Source of the DNA: Paludibacter propionicigenes WB4
GTDB taxonomy: Bacteria > Bacteroidota > Bacteroidia > Bacteroidales > Paludibacteraceae
Direction: 5' to 3'
Length of the DNA: 64,000 nucleotides
Assembly (NCBI RefSeq): GCF_000183135.1
Contig: NC_014734.1
Span: 682,001-746,000 of the forward strand
The translations under genes and the position numbers were made by a program. Each line of letters opens with the position of its first letter. The first letter of the stretch is position 1. The notes below the pieces were generated by a model, which was not told the DNA's origin, searched no databases, and was given only the letters and a program-made list of their open reading frames with translations. Below, one piece after another: positions 38,230-47,570 of this stretch.

Positions 38230-38625
38230 ATGGAAAAATCTTTTGATGAAGTATTGGAGCGGGTAAGAACTATCGATATCCCCGAAAAGTTTGATATGGT
38301 AGTGGCAATAGCTAATGGAGGTATTATTCCGGCAGCCATGATAAATCAACGTTTGGGGTGTGAGTATTATCTGTTGAAGCTGAATCTACGCGATGCTATG
38401 CAAAACAAATTGTATGACAAACCCAAATTATTGGCCGAAATAGATTTTGATTTCAAAGGTAAAAAAGTATTGTTGGTGGATGACCGTGTTAAAACCGGTA
38501 CTACACTTGAGTTTGCCAAAGCATTATTGTCCGATGCTGAGATAGTAAAAACTTTGGCTGTAAATGGTAAAGCCGACTATTGTTTATATGACGAAGCGTG
38601 TTTCCGTTTTCCTTGGATTGTATAA
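38230..38625 (+). CDS. Phosphoribosyltransferase-family protein
   Basis: The 131-residue protein shows the PRPP-binding signature VLLVDDRVKTGTT (about 80-92) and an N-terminal MVVAIANGGIIPAAM segment typical of type I phosphoribosyltransferases. It is shorter than most members and lacks a clear hood domain, so the base it acts on is unclear. A regulatory or uracil/xanthine-type role is possible. Confidence 0.75.
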   Translation: MEKSFDEVLERVRTIDIPEKFDMVVAIANGGIIPAAMINQRLGCEYYLLKLNLRDAMQNKLYDKPKLLAEIDFDFKGKKVLLVDDRVKTGTTLEFAKALLSDAEIVKTLAVNGKADYCLYDEACFRFPWIV

Positions 38626-38701
38626 ATAAATATACATTTCATAAATTTTATTCAGTAATCTAGTTTGTTGTATATTCTTACAAATTAATAGGAAAAAGTA
38701 T

Positions 38702-38709
38702 TATCTTTG
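38702..38709 (+). promoter_or_regulatory. -7 box (TATCTTTG) ahead of nusB
   Basis: An exact TAnnTTTG match 99 bases before the nusB ATG. It probably serves the whole nusB-yajC-ybbR group. Confidence 0.6.
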
Positions 38710-38807
38710 CAGCCAAATTAGAAATTGAGTTGAGGTATATCAATTTCATTAACAACGAATTATACATTATGTGAAATGTATAATAAAAAAAGCGTTCAAC
38801 GTATTTT

Positions 38808-39758
38808 ATGATTAATCGAGTATTATTGCGTATTAAGATTGTTCAAATCTTATATTCCTACTATAAAAGCGATGGCAAATCGTTGCCTTTAGCCGAGAAA
38901 GAATTGTTTCACAGTATAGAGAAAACATACGATCTTTACTATCACTTACTTCAGTTGTCAATAGAAATCACCCGATTTGCAGCTGACAAAATTGAAACAA
39001 AGAGAAACAAGCTTCGTCCAACCCCGGAAGATTTAAATCCTAACACCCGTTTTATTGACAATGCATTCGTGGCTCAGCTGTCGAATAACATTCAGTTCAA
39101 TGAATATCTCCAAGCTCATAAGCTATCATGGGTGAACGATTCGGAAATTATCAAAGTTCTATTCGAAAAGATCATAGACTCTGAATTCTACTCAGAATAT
39201 ATGAATGCTCCTGCTACAGATTATGCAGCAGATAAAGATATTTGGCGTAAAATTTTCAAAAAAATCATTCTGCAGAGCGAAGAGCTGGACGACTCGATAC
39301 AGGATCAGAATATCTACTGGACAGACGATATCGAAATGGTGGTCAGCTTCATTATCAAAACAATTAAGCGATTTGATGAGAGCAAAGGTGATGAGCAACC
39401 GCTTCTTCCTATGTTCAAAGACGAAGAAGATGCAGAATTCGCACGAAAACTAATGCGCAGTGTGTTGACCAAAGGTCCGAAATTACGTGAAATGATAGAC
39501 GTAAACACAAAAAACTGGGAACTGGATCGTATCGCTTTCATGGACATTGTTATTATGGAGGTGGCACTTGCCGAACTTATGGATTTTCCTACTATTCCGG
39601 TGAATGTTACATTAAACGAATATATCGAAATAGCAAAAACTTACAGCACTGAAAAGAGCGGTACATTTATCAATGGAGTACTCGATAATATCGTTGGTCA
39701 ATTAAAAAGCGAAAATAAATTGATTAAAGTCGTCATGTTTAGTGATAATAAAAAATAA
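38808..39758 (+). CDS. nusB: Transcription antitermination factor NusB, long form
   Basis: NusB binds boxA RNA with NusE and supports rRNA antitermination. The 316-residue product is twice the length of E. coli NusB. The N-terminal part (MINRVLLRIKIVQILYSYY) resembles the Bacteroidetes form, and the NusB domain occupies about 170-305, with ELDRIAFMDIVIMEVALAEL and VTLNEYIEIAKTYSTEKSGTFINGVLD. Downstream yajC and ybbR are its usual neighbours in Bacteroidetes. Confidence 0.92.
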   Translation: MINRVLLRIKIVQILYSYYKSDGKSLPLAEKELFHSIEKTYDLYYHLLQLSIEITRFAADKIETKRNKLRPTPEDLNPNTRFIDNAFVAQLSNNIQFNEYLQAHKLSWVNDSEIIKVLFEKIIDSEFYSEYMNAPATDYAADKDIWRKIFKKIILQSEELDDSIQDQNIYWTDDIEMVVSFIIKTIKRFDESKGDEQPLLPMFKDEEDAEFARKLMRSVLTKGPKLREMIDVNTKNWELDRIAFMDIVIMEVALAELMDFPTIPVNVTLNEYIEIAKTYSTEKSGTFINGVLDNIVGQLKSENKLIKVVMFSDNKK

Positions 39759-39799
39759 TAAACTATTTTTGTAAGTATAATTTTTAAAAAGAAAAGAAT

Positions 39800-40120
39800 A
39801 TGAGTCTTTTGAGTGTTTTATTACAAGCAGCCGCTCCTGCAGGTGGCAATTATGGAATGTTGATAATGATGGCGCTGGTATTTGTCGTGTTTTATTTCTT
39901 CATGATACGTCCACAAAGCAAACGTCAGAAAGAAATCAAAAAACAACGTGACGCAATGAAAGCCGGTGACTCTGTGGTAACTTCAGGTGGTATTTATGGA
40001 AAAGTAAAAGATGTAAAAGAAACTACTGTTACTATTGAAATTGCTGACAATGTTCGCATTAAAGTTGACAAAAACTCTGTTTTTGCAACTCCTGAGGATA
40101 TTCAAGCTCCTGCTAAATAA
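39800..40120 (+). CDS. yajC: Preprotein translocase subunit YajC
   Basis: The 106-residue protein is a single-pass inner-membrane partner of SecDF. It has a membrane helix at about 19-38 (MLIMMALVFVVFYFFMIRPQ), followed by the conserved SKRQKEIKKQRDAMKAGDSV and the SGGIYGKV motif. It lies 41 bases after nusB and 9 bases before ybbR, so the three form an operon. Confidence 0.95.
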   Translation: MSLLSVLLQAAAPAGGNYGMLIMMALVFVVFYFFMIRPQSKRQKEIKKQRDAMKAGDSVVTSGGIYGKVKDVKETTVTIEIADNVRIKVDKNSVFATPEDIQAPAK

Positions 40121-40129
40121 ATCGTTTCT

Positions 40130-41122
40130 ATGGCAGAAAGCAGCGGCATAAAATTTCTAAAGTATTACCTGCAAAAGCTTAAACTATTCTTTTTATCAAA
40201 GGATATTTTGAGCTTTTTGCTTTTTCTTGCTCTTTCTGCAGGTTTCTGGTTTGTCCATTCGCTTGGTAAAGAACACGAAATAGTGATAAGTGTACCTATT
40301 AAATTTGTAGGTCTGCCGATGAATTATGCTATCACGAATAATCCTCCGACAGAAATTTCTATAAATTTAAAAGACCAGGGTCTGCGTCTGTTTACTTATA
40401 CAGCTAAGCATAATAGTCCACTGACTATTGACCTTCGGCAAAACTTTCATCACAAAGGAGAAATTCTGATTACTTCTGATAAACTTACCACCAGAATAGC
40501 TAAATACTTGCATCTGCAACCTACAACAATTGTTAGCGAAGTGCATCCCGATTCGCTTTTGATTAGATACGAAAAACTTGTTTCGGCTAAGCTTCCGGTT
40601 AAACTTAATGCGAAAATTGAACTATCCCACCAATACATGCTGAGTAATAAAATTCAGCTCAGTCCGGATAGTGTTATGATTTTTGGAACTAAGAAGGCTG
40701 TAGAAAAATTAAAATCAATTCCGACTGAATTACTAACAATAAATAATCTGAGTGACACAACTCATCTTCAGGTTCAATTAAAACCGGTTAATCACGTCCG
40801 ATTGTCTTCAGAATCTATCAAAGTGAGCATATTCGTCGAACCTTTTACCGAAAGAAAGGTACAAGTTCCGATTACAGCATTAAATTGTCCGGAGAATTTG
40901 TCTATCCGCACTTTTCCTGCTTTTGTTAATTCAACTTACATTGTAGGTCTCAGTAAATTTAATACACTTTCTCCTTCAGACATTCAGGTTTATTTGGACT
41001 ATAACGAATTAAAGAATGCCAAAACCAGTAAGGGTGTTCTCAAAATAAGAAACAATAGTTTGAATATCTCAAACATTCGAATCCTTCCGGTGGAAGTAGA
41101 ATTCATTTTGGAACAAAAATAA
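40130..41122 (+). CDS. YbbR-domain membrane protein
   Basis: The 330-residue protein has one N-terminal membrane helix (about 26-45; ILSFLLFLALSAGFWFVHS) and a periplasmic part with YbbR-like beta domains (about 50-325). In other phyla YbbR proteins (CdaR) regulate the c-di-AMP cyclase CdaA. In Bacteroidetes the role is not settled. In that phylum a coaE gene usually follows; here an unrelated aminotransferase does. Confidence 0.85.
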   Translation: MAESSGIKFLKYYLQKLKLFFLSKDILSFLLFLALSAGFWFVHSLGKEHEIVISVPIKFVGLPMNYAITNNPPTEISINLKDQGLRLFTYTAKHNSPLTIDLRQNFHHKGEILITSDKLTTRIAKYLHLQPTTIVSEVHPDSLLIRYEKLVSAKLPVKLNAKIELSHQYMLSNKIQLSPDSVMIFGTKKAVEKLKSIPTELLTINNLSDTTHLQVQLKPVNHVRLSSESIKVSIFVEPFTERKVQVPITALNCPENLSIRTFPAFVNSTYIVGLSKFNTLSPSDIQVYLDYNELKNAKTSKGVLKIRNNSLNISNIRILPVEVEFILEQK

Positions 41123-41152
41123 CCTTATTCAAACCCGAAGGAGTATTGCACC

Positions 41153-42292
41153 ATGAAGACTATTCAGATGGTTGACCTGCGTGGTCAATACGAAAAGATT
41201 AAAGTTGAAATAAACTCTGCCATTCAAGAGGTTATTGATTCATCAGCTTTTATAAAAGGAGGAAAAGTCGTAGATTTTCAACAAAACCTGGAAACATACC
41301 TGAATGTGAAGCACGTTATTCCGGTTGGCAATGGAACAGATGCATTACAAATTGCTTTAATGGCTTTAGGATTAAAGCCCGGCGATGAAGTAATTACGCC
41401 TACATTCACTTTTATAGCCACTGCCGAAGTGGTAGCGTTGCTGGGATTAACTCCCGTTGTAGTCGATGTTGACATTGATACATTCAACATCGATATTGAA
41501 TCTATAAAAAGAGCCATTACACCCCGCACAAAGGCCATAGTCCCTGTTCATCTATTTGGACAAAATGCTGAAATGGAACAGATTTTGGAACTAGCCAGGC
41601 AACATAACCTGTATGTTATAGAAGATGCCTGCCAGTCAATTGGTTCAACTTATACATTTGCTAATGGAAAATCATTCCAATCGGGAACCATGGGAGATGT
41701 AGGCTGTACATCATTTTTTCCTTCAAAAAATTTGGGTTGTTTTGGAGATGGAGGTGCAATTTTTACCAATAACGATGAGTTAGCACTCAGGATACGGTCT
41801 ATAGCCAACCATGGAATGATTGAACGATATCATCACGATATAGTAGGTGTAAATTCGAGATTAGACAGCATTCAGGCTGCCGTACTGAATGTAAAGCTAA
41901 AATATTTGGACAGTTATAACAATAGTCGTCAGGAAGTTGCAACATTTTATGATAATGCTTTTGCAAACGACGAACGGTTAATCGTTCCGAAGCGCTCAGT
42001 AAATTCCTCACACGTGTTTCATCAATACACTTTAAAACTGAATGGTATTGACCGCTCTGCTCTGAAAGATTACCTTGCTAAACTAGGAATACCTAGCATG
42101 ATTTATTATCCGGTGCCGTTGCATTTACAGAAAGCATATAAAAATGACCGCTATAAGCTGGGTGATTTCCCCAATGCTGAGAAACTCTGTGAATGTGTAC
42201 TATCGTTGCCGATGCATACTGAGTTGGATACAGATCAATTGGAGTATATTACAAGAAGTGTATTGGAATTTATTGAAAAACATTCAGAATAG
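41153..42292 (+). CDS. DegT/DnrJ/EryC1 aminotransferase (WbpE-type)
   Basis: The 379-residue PLP enzyme shows GNGTDAL, the TFTFIATAE stretch, EDACQSIG, and the PLP lysine Lys192 in SFFPSKNLGCFGDGG. Together with the two following genes it matches WbpE, which aminates the 3-oxo form of UDP-GlcNAcA on the way to UDP-2,3-diacetamido-2,3-dideoxyglucuronate. Other DegT sugars are possible, but the neighbour set (acetyltransferase, Gfo/Idh oxidase) makes this route likely. It starts 30 bases after ybbR. Confidence 0.82.
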   Translation: MKTIQMVDLRGQYEKIKVEINSAIQEVIDSSAFIKGGKVVDFQQNLETYLNVKHVIPVGNGTDALQIALMALGLKPGDEVITPTFTFIATAEVVALLGLTPVVVDVDIDTFNIDIESIKRAITPRTKAIVPVHLFGQNAEMEQILELARQHNLYVIEDACQSIGSTYTFANGKSFQSGTMGDVGCTSFFPSKNLGCFGDGGAIFTNNDELALRIRSIANHGMIERYHHDIVGVNSRLDSIQAAVLNVKLKYLDSYNNSRQEVATFYDNAFANDERLIVPKRSVNSSHVFHQYTLKLNGIDRSALKDYLAKLGIPSMIYYPVPLHLQKAYKNDRYKLGDFPNAEKLCECVLSLPMHTELDTDQLEYITRSVLEFIEKHSE

Positions 42293-42391
42293 CTTTTCTC
42301 AATCGGGAATTCATTTTTCGCTTTCTGAATAATTTATTGCTATTCAACTTCGTGCTCTGATTTAAAACTAAATAGCCAAATAAGAGATAAT

Positions 42392-42973
42392 ATGAAAGAA
42401 TACTTTGCTCACGAAACAGCTGTTATTGATTCGGATTGCCAAATCGGTAAGGCTACCAAAATCTGGCATTTTTCGCATATTATGTCCGGTTGTATTATTG
42501 GAGAAGCTTGTAATATCGGGCAAAATGTAGTAATTTCGCCTAATGTAATTCTTGGAAGCAATGTAAAAGTTCAGAATAATGTTTCTGTTTACACCGGAGT
42601 TATTTGCGAAGATGATGTTTTTCTCGGACCATCGATGGTATTTACCAATGTTATCAATCCGCGAAGTCATGTGGTCAGGAAGGATGAATATCAACAAACT
42701 TATGTACGCAAAGGAGCTACCATTGGTGCCAATGCTACAATAGTATGTGGTAACGAAATCGGGAAATATGCAATGATAGGAGCCGGAGCTGTAATCACTA
42801 AACCGGTGAAAGCCTATGCGTTGGTTATTGGAAATCCGGCAAAACAAACTGGCTGGGTTAGTATTAATGGGCATAAGCTGATATTTGATGAAAATAATAG
42901 AGCCCGGTGTCCTGAGACAGGTCAGGAATACGAATTGAATAACGAAACTGTATACGCTATTCCCGAATTATAA
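42392..42973 (+). CDS. Left-handed beta-helix acetyltransferase (WbpD-type)
   Basis: The 193-residue protein has hexapeptide repeats typical of left-handed beta-helix acyltransferases (GEACNIGQNVVISPNVILGS and on to VICGNEIGKYAMIGAGAVIT-like turns, about 40-145). The final IGNPAKQTGWVSINGHKL and the C-terminal tail match the WbpD branch, which N-acetylates the 3-amino group of the nucleotide sugar. It sits between the WbpE-type and WbpB-type genes. Confidence 0.85.
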   Translation: MKEYFAHETAVIDSDCQIGKATKIWHFSHIMSGCIIGEACNIGQNVVISPNVILGSNVKVQNNVSVYTGVICEDDVFLGPSMVFTNVINPRSHVVRKDEYQQTYVRKGATIGANATIVCGNEIGKYAMIGAGAVITKPVKAYALVIGNPAKQTGWVSINGHKLIFDENNRARCPETGQEYELNNETVYAIPEL

Positions 42974-42998
42974 TTTTAATGTTGGAAATCAATACTAT

Positions 42999-44027
42999 AT
43001 GATAAAATTTGCAGTAATAGGGCAGGGGCACATTGGAAAAAGGCATGCTGAAATGATTCGTCGGAATCCGGAAGCTGAATTAGTTGCCGTTTGCGATGTT
43101 TTGCCAAAAGAGAAACTAAATCTGACGGATATAAAAGAAAGATTTTTTACCGATTACGATGAGTTGTTGGCTGCAAATTTGGATATTGATGTAATAAATA
43201 TCTGCACTCCGAATGGTTATCATGCAGAATATGCTATCAAAGCTCTTGAGTGTAAAAAGCATGTTGTAATAGAAAAACCCATGGCATTGAGTAAATTAGA
43301 TGCAGAAAAGATTCTTTTTAAGTCGCTTGAAGTATCATGCCATGTATTTTGTGTCATGCAGAACCGGTATTCTCCGCCATCAATCTGGCTGAAAAAACTG
43401 GTTGACAACAAAACGCTGGGTGATATATTTATGGTAAAACTTGATTGTTTTTGGAACAGAGATGAAAGATATTATACCCGAGATACATGGCATGGTGATG
43501 CGAAGTTAGATGGTGGAACTCTTTTTACACAGTTTTCGCACTTTATTGATATTATATATTGGCTATTTGGCAATATTCAGCATATTAATGGAAGCTTTGC
43601 AGATTTTAATCATGAGAAGCTGACTGATTTTGAAGACAGTGGTATCGTGAATTTCAGTTTTGTAAAAGGTGGCATGGGTTGTTTGAGCTATTCGACCTCT
43701 ATTTGGAACTCTAATTTAGAAAGCAGTATCACGATTATCGGTTCTAAAGGGACTGTAAAGGTTTCGGGACAATATATGAATGAAGTAACCTATTGCCATA
43801 TAAAAGATTATGAAATGCCTGAACTTCCGGCATCAAATCCACCAAATGATTATGGTTCATACAAAGGATCTGCCCAAAATCATCATTTGGTTATTGAAAA
43901 TGTTATTGAGAAATTGAACGACAAAGGAAACATCACCACAAACGCTCTTGAAGGACTGAATGTTGTGGATATTATAGAGAGAATCTATGCAGTCAGGGAT
44001 ACACAATGGAAAAAACAAATTAAATAA
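42999..44027 (+). CDS. Gfo/Idh/MocA oxidoreductase (WbpB-type)
   Basis: The 342-residue protein has the Rossmann motif VIGQGHIGKRHAEMI at the N-terminus and the sugar-oxidoreductase motif EKPMAL (about 91-96). WbpB oxidises UDP-GlcNAcA at C3 for the aminotransferase. The gene order aminotransferase-acetyltransferase-oxidase differs from the Pseudomonas order, but the set is complete except for the UDP-GlcNAc dehydrogenase (wbpA) and the epimerase (wbpI), neither of which is in the window. The next gene begins 2 bases after the stop. Confidence 0.83.
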   Translation: MIKFAVIGQGHIGKRHAEMIRRNPEAELVAVCDVLPKEKLNLTDIKERFFTDYDELLAANLDIDVINICTPNGYHAEYAIKALECKKHVVIEKPMALSKLDAEKILFKSLEVSCHVFCVMQNRYSPPSIWLKKLVDNKTLGDIFMVKLDCFWNRDERYYTRDTWHGDAKLDGGTLFTQFSHFIDIIYWLFGNIQHINGSFADFNHEKLTDFEDSGIVNFSFVKGGMGCLSYSTSIWNSNLESSITIIGSKGTVKVSGQYMNEVTYCHIKDYEMPELPASNPPNDYGSYKGSAQNHHLVIENVIEKLNDKGNITTNALEGLNVVDIIERIYAVRDTQWKKQIK

Positions 44028-44029
44028 TT

Positions 44030-44497
44030 ATGATACAACGAATTCAAACTCTTTACTTATTAATAATAGTTATTCTGTCGGGATTTGTAATATTCTCGCC
44101 AATTGCCGAATTGATTAACCGCGCTGATAATTTGATTTATCTCGTTGATATTAATGGTATTTCGCTAGTAAAACCTACAGGAAATATTTTCGAATCGAAT
44201 ATATGGGGATTGACTGCTATCTCGATGGTGGTGGCGGTTTTTTCACTAATAACCATTTTCTCCTATAAGAACAGGATTAAACAAATACGTTATTGTGTTA
44301 TTAATATGCTGTTTATGGTTGGTTACTATGCTTTCTTGCTTTTCTACATTTGGTCTGCTTGTAACCGGTTGCATACTGACTGGCATCTAAAGATAACAAC
44401 AGTATTTCCTATCGTAAATCTGATTTTGAATTTTCTTACGATCGGAGCTATTGGTAAAGATGAAAACCTGGTAAAATCGGCTGATCGTCTACGCTAG
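44030..44497 (+). CDS. DUF4293 membrane protein
   Basis: The 155-residue protein has four membrane helices (about 7-27, 59-80, 90-110 and 125-142), in line with DUF4293, a Bacteroidetes family of unknown function. It follows the WbpB-type gene by 2 bases, so it may be translated with it, though the family is not known for sugar synthesis. A terminator follows at 44524. Confidence 0.8.
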   Translation: MIQRIQTLYLLIIVILSGFVIFSPIAELINRADNLIYLVDINGISLVKPTGNIFESNIWGLTAISMVVAVFSLITIFSYKNRIKQIRYCVINMLFMVGYYAFLLFYIWSACNRLHTDWHLKITTVFPIVNLILNFLTIGAIGKDENLVKSADRLR

Positions 44498-44523
44498 TTT
44501 TATCGTTTTACTTCACAGCTTTA

Positions 44524-44553
44524 CAAACGCCTTTTACTCAGAAGGCGTTTGTT
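44524..44553 (+). terminator. Terminator after the DUF4293 gene
   Basis: CAAACGCCTT (44524-44533) pairs perfectly with AAGGCGTTTG (44542-44551) across an 8-base loop. A weak T-rich tail follows. Confidence 0.7.
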
Positions 44554-44619
44554 GTTTGCATTTATTGAACAAAGGCAAGGTTTCAACTGTTTTGTCCTGA
44601 AATTGAGGGAACCGGTAAA

Positions 44620-45564
44620 ATGAAAACAAATCTAACAGCAATAATTTTAGGTATATTTCTACTGATTAGCCAAAGTGCCTGTAATCAACAAGTAAAGAAA
44701 ATGAAATTAAATACACTAACACCCGAAGAGCAGGCAGTTATTCTGCATAAAGCCACAGAAAGACCATTTTCAGGGGAATATGAGACTAATTTTGCAAAAG
44801 GTACATACGTCTGCAGGCAATGTGATGCTCCTTTGTATCGATCCGAAGATAAATTTGATGCTCACTGTGGATGGCCAAGTTTCGATGACGAAATACCCGG
44901 CGCAGTAAAAAGAATTCCTGATGCTGATGGCAAACGCACCGAAATAATATGCAATAATTGTGGAGCGCATTTAGGTCATGTATTTTTAAATGAAGGTTTT
45001 ACACCTAAGAACACACGCTTTTGCGTAAATTCTATATCACTAAAATTTATTCCAGCTAAAAAAATGAAACAAGAAAACAACACGCACGAGACTGCTTATT
45101 TTGCGTCAGGCTGTTTCTGGGGAACGCAATATCACTTTATGAAAGCTGCCGGAGTAATCTCGACTACTGTAGGTTATATGGGTGGGCATACTCTGAATCC
45201 AACTTACAAAGAAGTGTGTACCGGTGAAACCGGTCATGCTGAAACAACTGAAGTAGTTTTTGATAACACCAAAACATCGTATGAAAATATGGTAAAGCTA
45301 TATTTTGAAACGCATGATTTCACACAAGTAGGAGGGCAGGGACCTGATATTGGAGATCAGTACAGATCGGTAATTTTTTATACATCCGAAGCTCAAAAGC
45401 AAATAGCAGAAAAATACATACGCATTCTGACAGATAAGGGCTATAAAGTAGCAACTATACTACAGAAGGCGCCTGAGTTCTGGAAAGCCGAAGATTATCA
45501 TCAGGAATACTACGAAAAGAAAAACGGTACGCCTTATTGTCATATTTACCGGAAAATTTTCTAA
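44620..45564 (+). CDS. MsrB-MsrA fusion methionine sulfoxide reductase, lipoprotein
   Basis: The enzyme reduces both stereoisomers of methionine sulfoxide. The 314-residue product has a lipoprotein signal (LLISQSAC, Cys21). The MsrB domain (about 30-145) has the zinc cysteines 65/68/111/114 and the catalytic Cys135 (NTRFCVNS). The MsrA domain (about 157-314) has its catalytic Cys165 in GCFWG. The order MsrB then MsrA is less common than A then B. The signal places it outside the cytoplasm, where it would repair surface proteins. The oxyR gene is 1 kb away, in line with an oxidative-stress setting. Confidence 0.92.
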   Translation: MKTNLTAIILGIFLLISQSACNQQVKKMKLNTLTPEEQAVILHKATERPFSGEYETNFAKGTYVCRQCDAPLYRSEDKFDAHCGWPSFDDEIPGAVKRIPDADGKRTEIICNNCGAHLGHVFLNEGFTPKNTRFCVNSISLKFIPAKKMKQENNTHETAYFASGCFWGTQYHFMKAAGVISTTVGYMGGHTLNPTYKEVCTGETGHAETTEVVFDNTKTSYENMVKLYFETHDFTQVGGQGPDIGDQYRSVIFYTSEAQKQIAEKYIRILTDKGYKVATILQKAPEFWKAEDYHQEYYEKKNGTPYCHIYRKIF

Positions 45565-45568
45565 AAAA

Positions 45569-45606
45569 CAATCCCTGATATCAAACCATATCAGGGATTA
45601 TTTTTA
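45569..45606. terminator. Bidirectional terminator between msrBA and the TraB/GumN gene
   Basis: AATCCCTGATA (45570-45580) pairs perfectly with TATCAGGGATT (45589-45599), with A-rich and T-rich flanks. It serves two convergent genes. Confidence 0.88.
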
Positions 45607-46458
45607 TTCTACAGCTTTTACTTTATATCCTTTCTTTTCCAACTGCTTAATTATTCCGATATCTCCACCCAAATGTATGGCTCCAACGCATACAAAGCAA
45701 GACGATTTTTTCAGCAGTTCAGGCAACTTTGTCAACCAGTCTATATTTCGGTTATCAATTACTTTCGCATATTCTTCTTGTGTCATAGCTGTAGAATGCT
45801 TTATTAATTCATCAATCTTACCGGCTTTGTAGAGTTTATTCAACTGAATCATTTCATTTATAACTTTATCCTTATCCTGAATTGCTTCCACCAGTAAATC
45901 GGCCTGGCGCTCTAAAGTTCCGAAACCATAAAGCGACTTTATTTGCTGCTCAACGTTTTCCAACCCAACTACTTTTTTATCTTTTTCTGATGCAACAAGT
46001 TGAAAGTATGAATCAGATTGTGTACCATCTTTGAATCCTGTTTTTTGTTTAAATATCTCTGTTTTGTACAAACTCAGTATTAATGTCGGATTCATAATTG
46101 AAACTTCTTTTAATCCGAATTTCAGAACTGACTTCAACTCATTATCAACAATCTTATATTCTTCATCGGATAACAAGTCTTTAATATTTATATGACTCGG
46201 CATAATAGCTGCTTGCTGAATTCTGGCTGTTTCATCTATTCTATTCAGAACTGTTTCTCCCACAACGATATCACATTCGTTAAATGCTTTAAATAATCCG
46301 GGGACACTATCTAAAAATTGAATCGAAATAAGATCTTGTGTTCCAAATATATAGGACGGATGTTTCAATCCGTTTCCAGTAACCTTCCATAAAAGCTGTG
46401 CCTGAACGGTTATGAATCCAACTAAAGATATAGAAAATGTAAGAATAATCTTCTTCAT
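45604..46458 (-). CDS. TraB/GumN-family protein
   Basis: The 284-residue protein has a signal peptide (MKKIILTFSISLVGFITVQA). The TraB/GumN (TIKI-like) family is marked by an N-terminal GxxH and a C-terminal GAxH motif. Here the C-terminal one (CVGAIHLGGDIGIIKQLEKK) is intact but the first reads FGTQD in place of GTxH, so one metal ligand seems lost. Activity as a metalloprotease is therefore doubtful. The gene is divergent from oxyR and has its own -7 box at 46482-46489. Confidence 0.8.
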   Translation of the reverse strand: MKKIILTFSISLVGFITVQAQLLWKVTGNGLKHPSYIFGTQDLISIQFLDSVPGLFKAFNECDIVVGETVLNRIDETARIQQAAIMPSHINIKDLLSDEEYKIVDNELKSVLKFGLKEVSIMNPTLILSLYKTEIFKQKTGFKDGTQSDSYFQLVASEKDKKVVGLENVEQQIKSLYGFGTLERQADLLVEAIQDKDKVINEMIQLNKLYKAGKIDELIKHSTAMTQEEYAKVIDNRNIDWLTKLPELLKKSSCFVCVGAIHLGGDIGIIKQLEKKGYKVKAVE

Positions 46459-46481
46459 AATTTATTGTTTTATTTGTAGTA

Positions 46482-46489
46482 CAAAGATA
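46482..46489 (-). promoter_or_regulatory. -7 box of the TraB/GumN gene
   Basis: On the minus strand the sequence reads TATCTTTG, 23 bases ahead of the ATG. It shares the divergent intergenic region with the oxyR promoter. Confidence 0.6.
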
Positions 46490-46554
46490 GTTAAGTAATT
46501 AATTATTAAGTATTCATATTTCATAATTAAATATAAGACAAAGTTAGTTTTGTA

Positions 46555-46585
46555 TTGAAAAATCGTTATATAATTATTATCTTTG
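46555..46585 (+). promoter_or_regulatory. oxyR promoter
   Basis: TTG at 46555-46557 and TATCTTTG at 46578-46585 are 20 bases apart, the ideal Bacteroidetes arrangement. It lies 29 bases ahead of the oxyR start. Confidence 0.7.
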
Positions 46586-46614
46586 CATAGATAAAAACTA
46601 TAATGAATTAAGAT

Positions 46615-47541
46615 ATGACTTTACAGCAACTGGAATATGTATTAGCACTGGAAAAAACCCGTCATTTTGTACGTGCAGCCGAATTGTGTGGTGTTACTCA
46701 GCCAACCCTGAGTGCCATGATTCAAAAACTGGAAGAAGAGCTTGACTGTAAAATTTTCGATCGCTCCAGACAGCCAATAGAAGTAACAGCTATAGGAAAA
46801 GAAATAATATCTCAGGCTCAGGTAATTATATATCAATCGAACCAATTGAAAGAAAGTGTTTTATCAACAAAAAATGCTGTTAGCGGGACGTTGAATTTGG
46901 CTATTATTCCAACTATTGCTCCATATTTACTTCCCAAATTTATAGCTTCATTTAAAAATTCTTACCCTGATATTTCGCTAAAAATCAGCGAAATGCATAC
47001 ATCCACCATTATTGAAAAGCTTCGAGTAGCTGAAATTGATCTGGCTATACTTTCAACACCACTTGATGATCCTAAAATATTGGAAGTTCCACTGTATTAT
47101 GAAAAGTTTGTGGCCTATATTTCGCCGGATGAACCAATTTATGAAAGGGCGGAGCTCTCGGCAAACGATATGCCGCTCGACAAGCTATGGGTTTTGGAAG
47201 AAGGACATTGTTTGCGCAATCAGGTATTCAATTTCTGTCACGAAAAACCGATTCAATCTTCCACATACGAAGCCGGAAGTATTGATACTTTGGTAAAAAT
47301 TGTAGATTTAAACGGTGGATACACTGTGATACCGGAACTGCATATAGACTTGCTGAATGAAAGTCAGAAATCCAATTTGCGTGAAATAGTAAAACCCGAA
47401 GCCACACGCGAAATTTCGATTGTAATAAGACACGACTTTGTAAGAGAAGGAATGATTAATGCTGTAGCAGAGTGCATTAAACAAATAATTCCCAGTCACA
47501 TGCTCGATGCCAGATTGAAGAAATTTGCTATAAGACTTTAA
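46615..47541 (+). CDS. oxyR: LysR-family hydrogen peroxide sensor
   Basis: OxyR senses peroxide through a disulfide and activates antioxidant genes. The 308-residue product has the LysR helix-turn-helix (about 1-60; VRAAELCGVTQPTLSAMIQKLEEEL) and a periplasmic-binding-like sensor domain. The two redox cysteines are at 199 and 208 (EEGHCLRNQVFNFC), the same numbering as in E. coli OxyR, so the sensing mechanism is intact. msrBA is 1 kb upstream on the same strand. The downstream gene is convergent. Confidence 0.95.
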   Translation: MTLQQLEYVLALEKTRHFVRAAELCGVTQPTLSAMIQKLEEELDCKIFDRSRQPIEVTAIGKEIISQAQVIIYQSNQLKESVLSTKNAVSGTLNLAIIPTIAPYLLPKFIASFKNSYPDISLKISEMHTSTIIEKLRVAEIDLAILSTPLDDPKILEVPLYYEKFVAYISPDEPIYERAELSANDMPLDKLWVLEEGHCLRNQVFNFCHEKPIQSSTYEAGSIDTLVKIVDLNGGYTVIPELHIDLLNESQKSNLREIVKPEATREISIVIRHDFVREGMINAVAECIKQIIPSHMLDARLKKFAIRL

Positions 47542-47570
47542 TTTCTTTCTGTCAAGCTATAAACTGGTAT

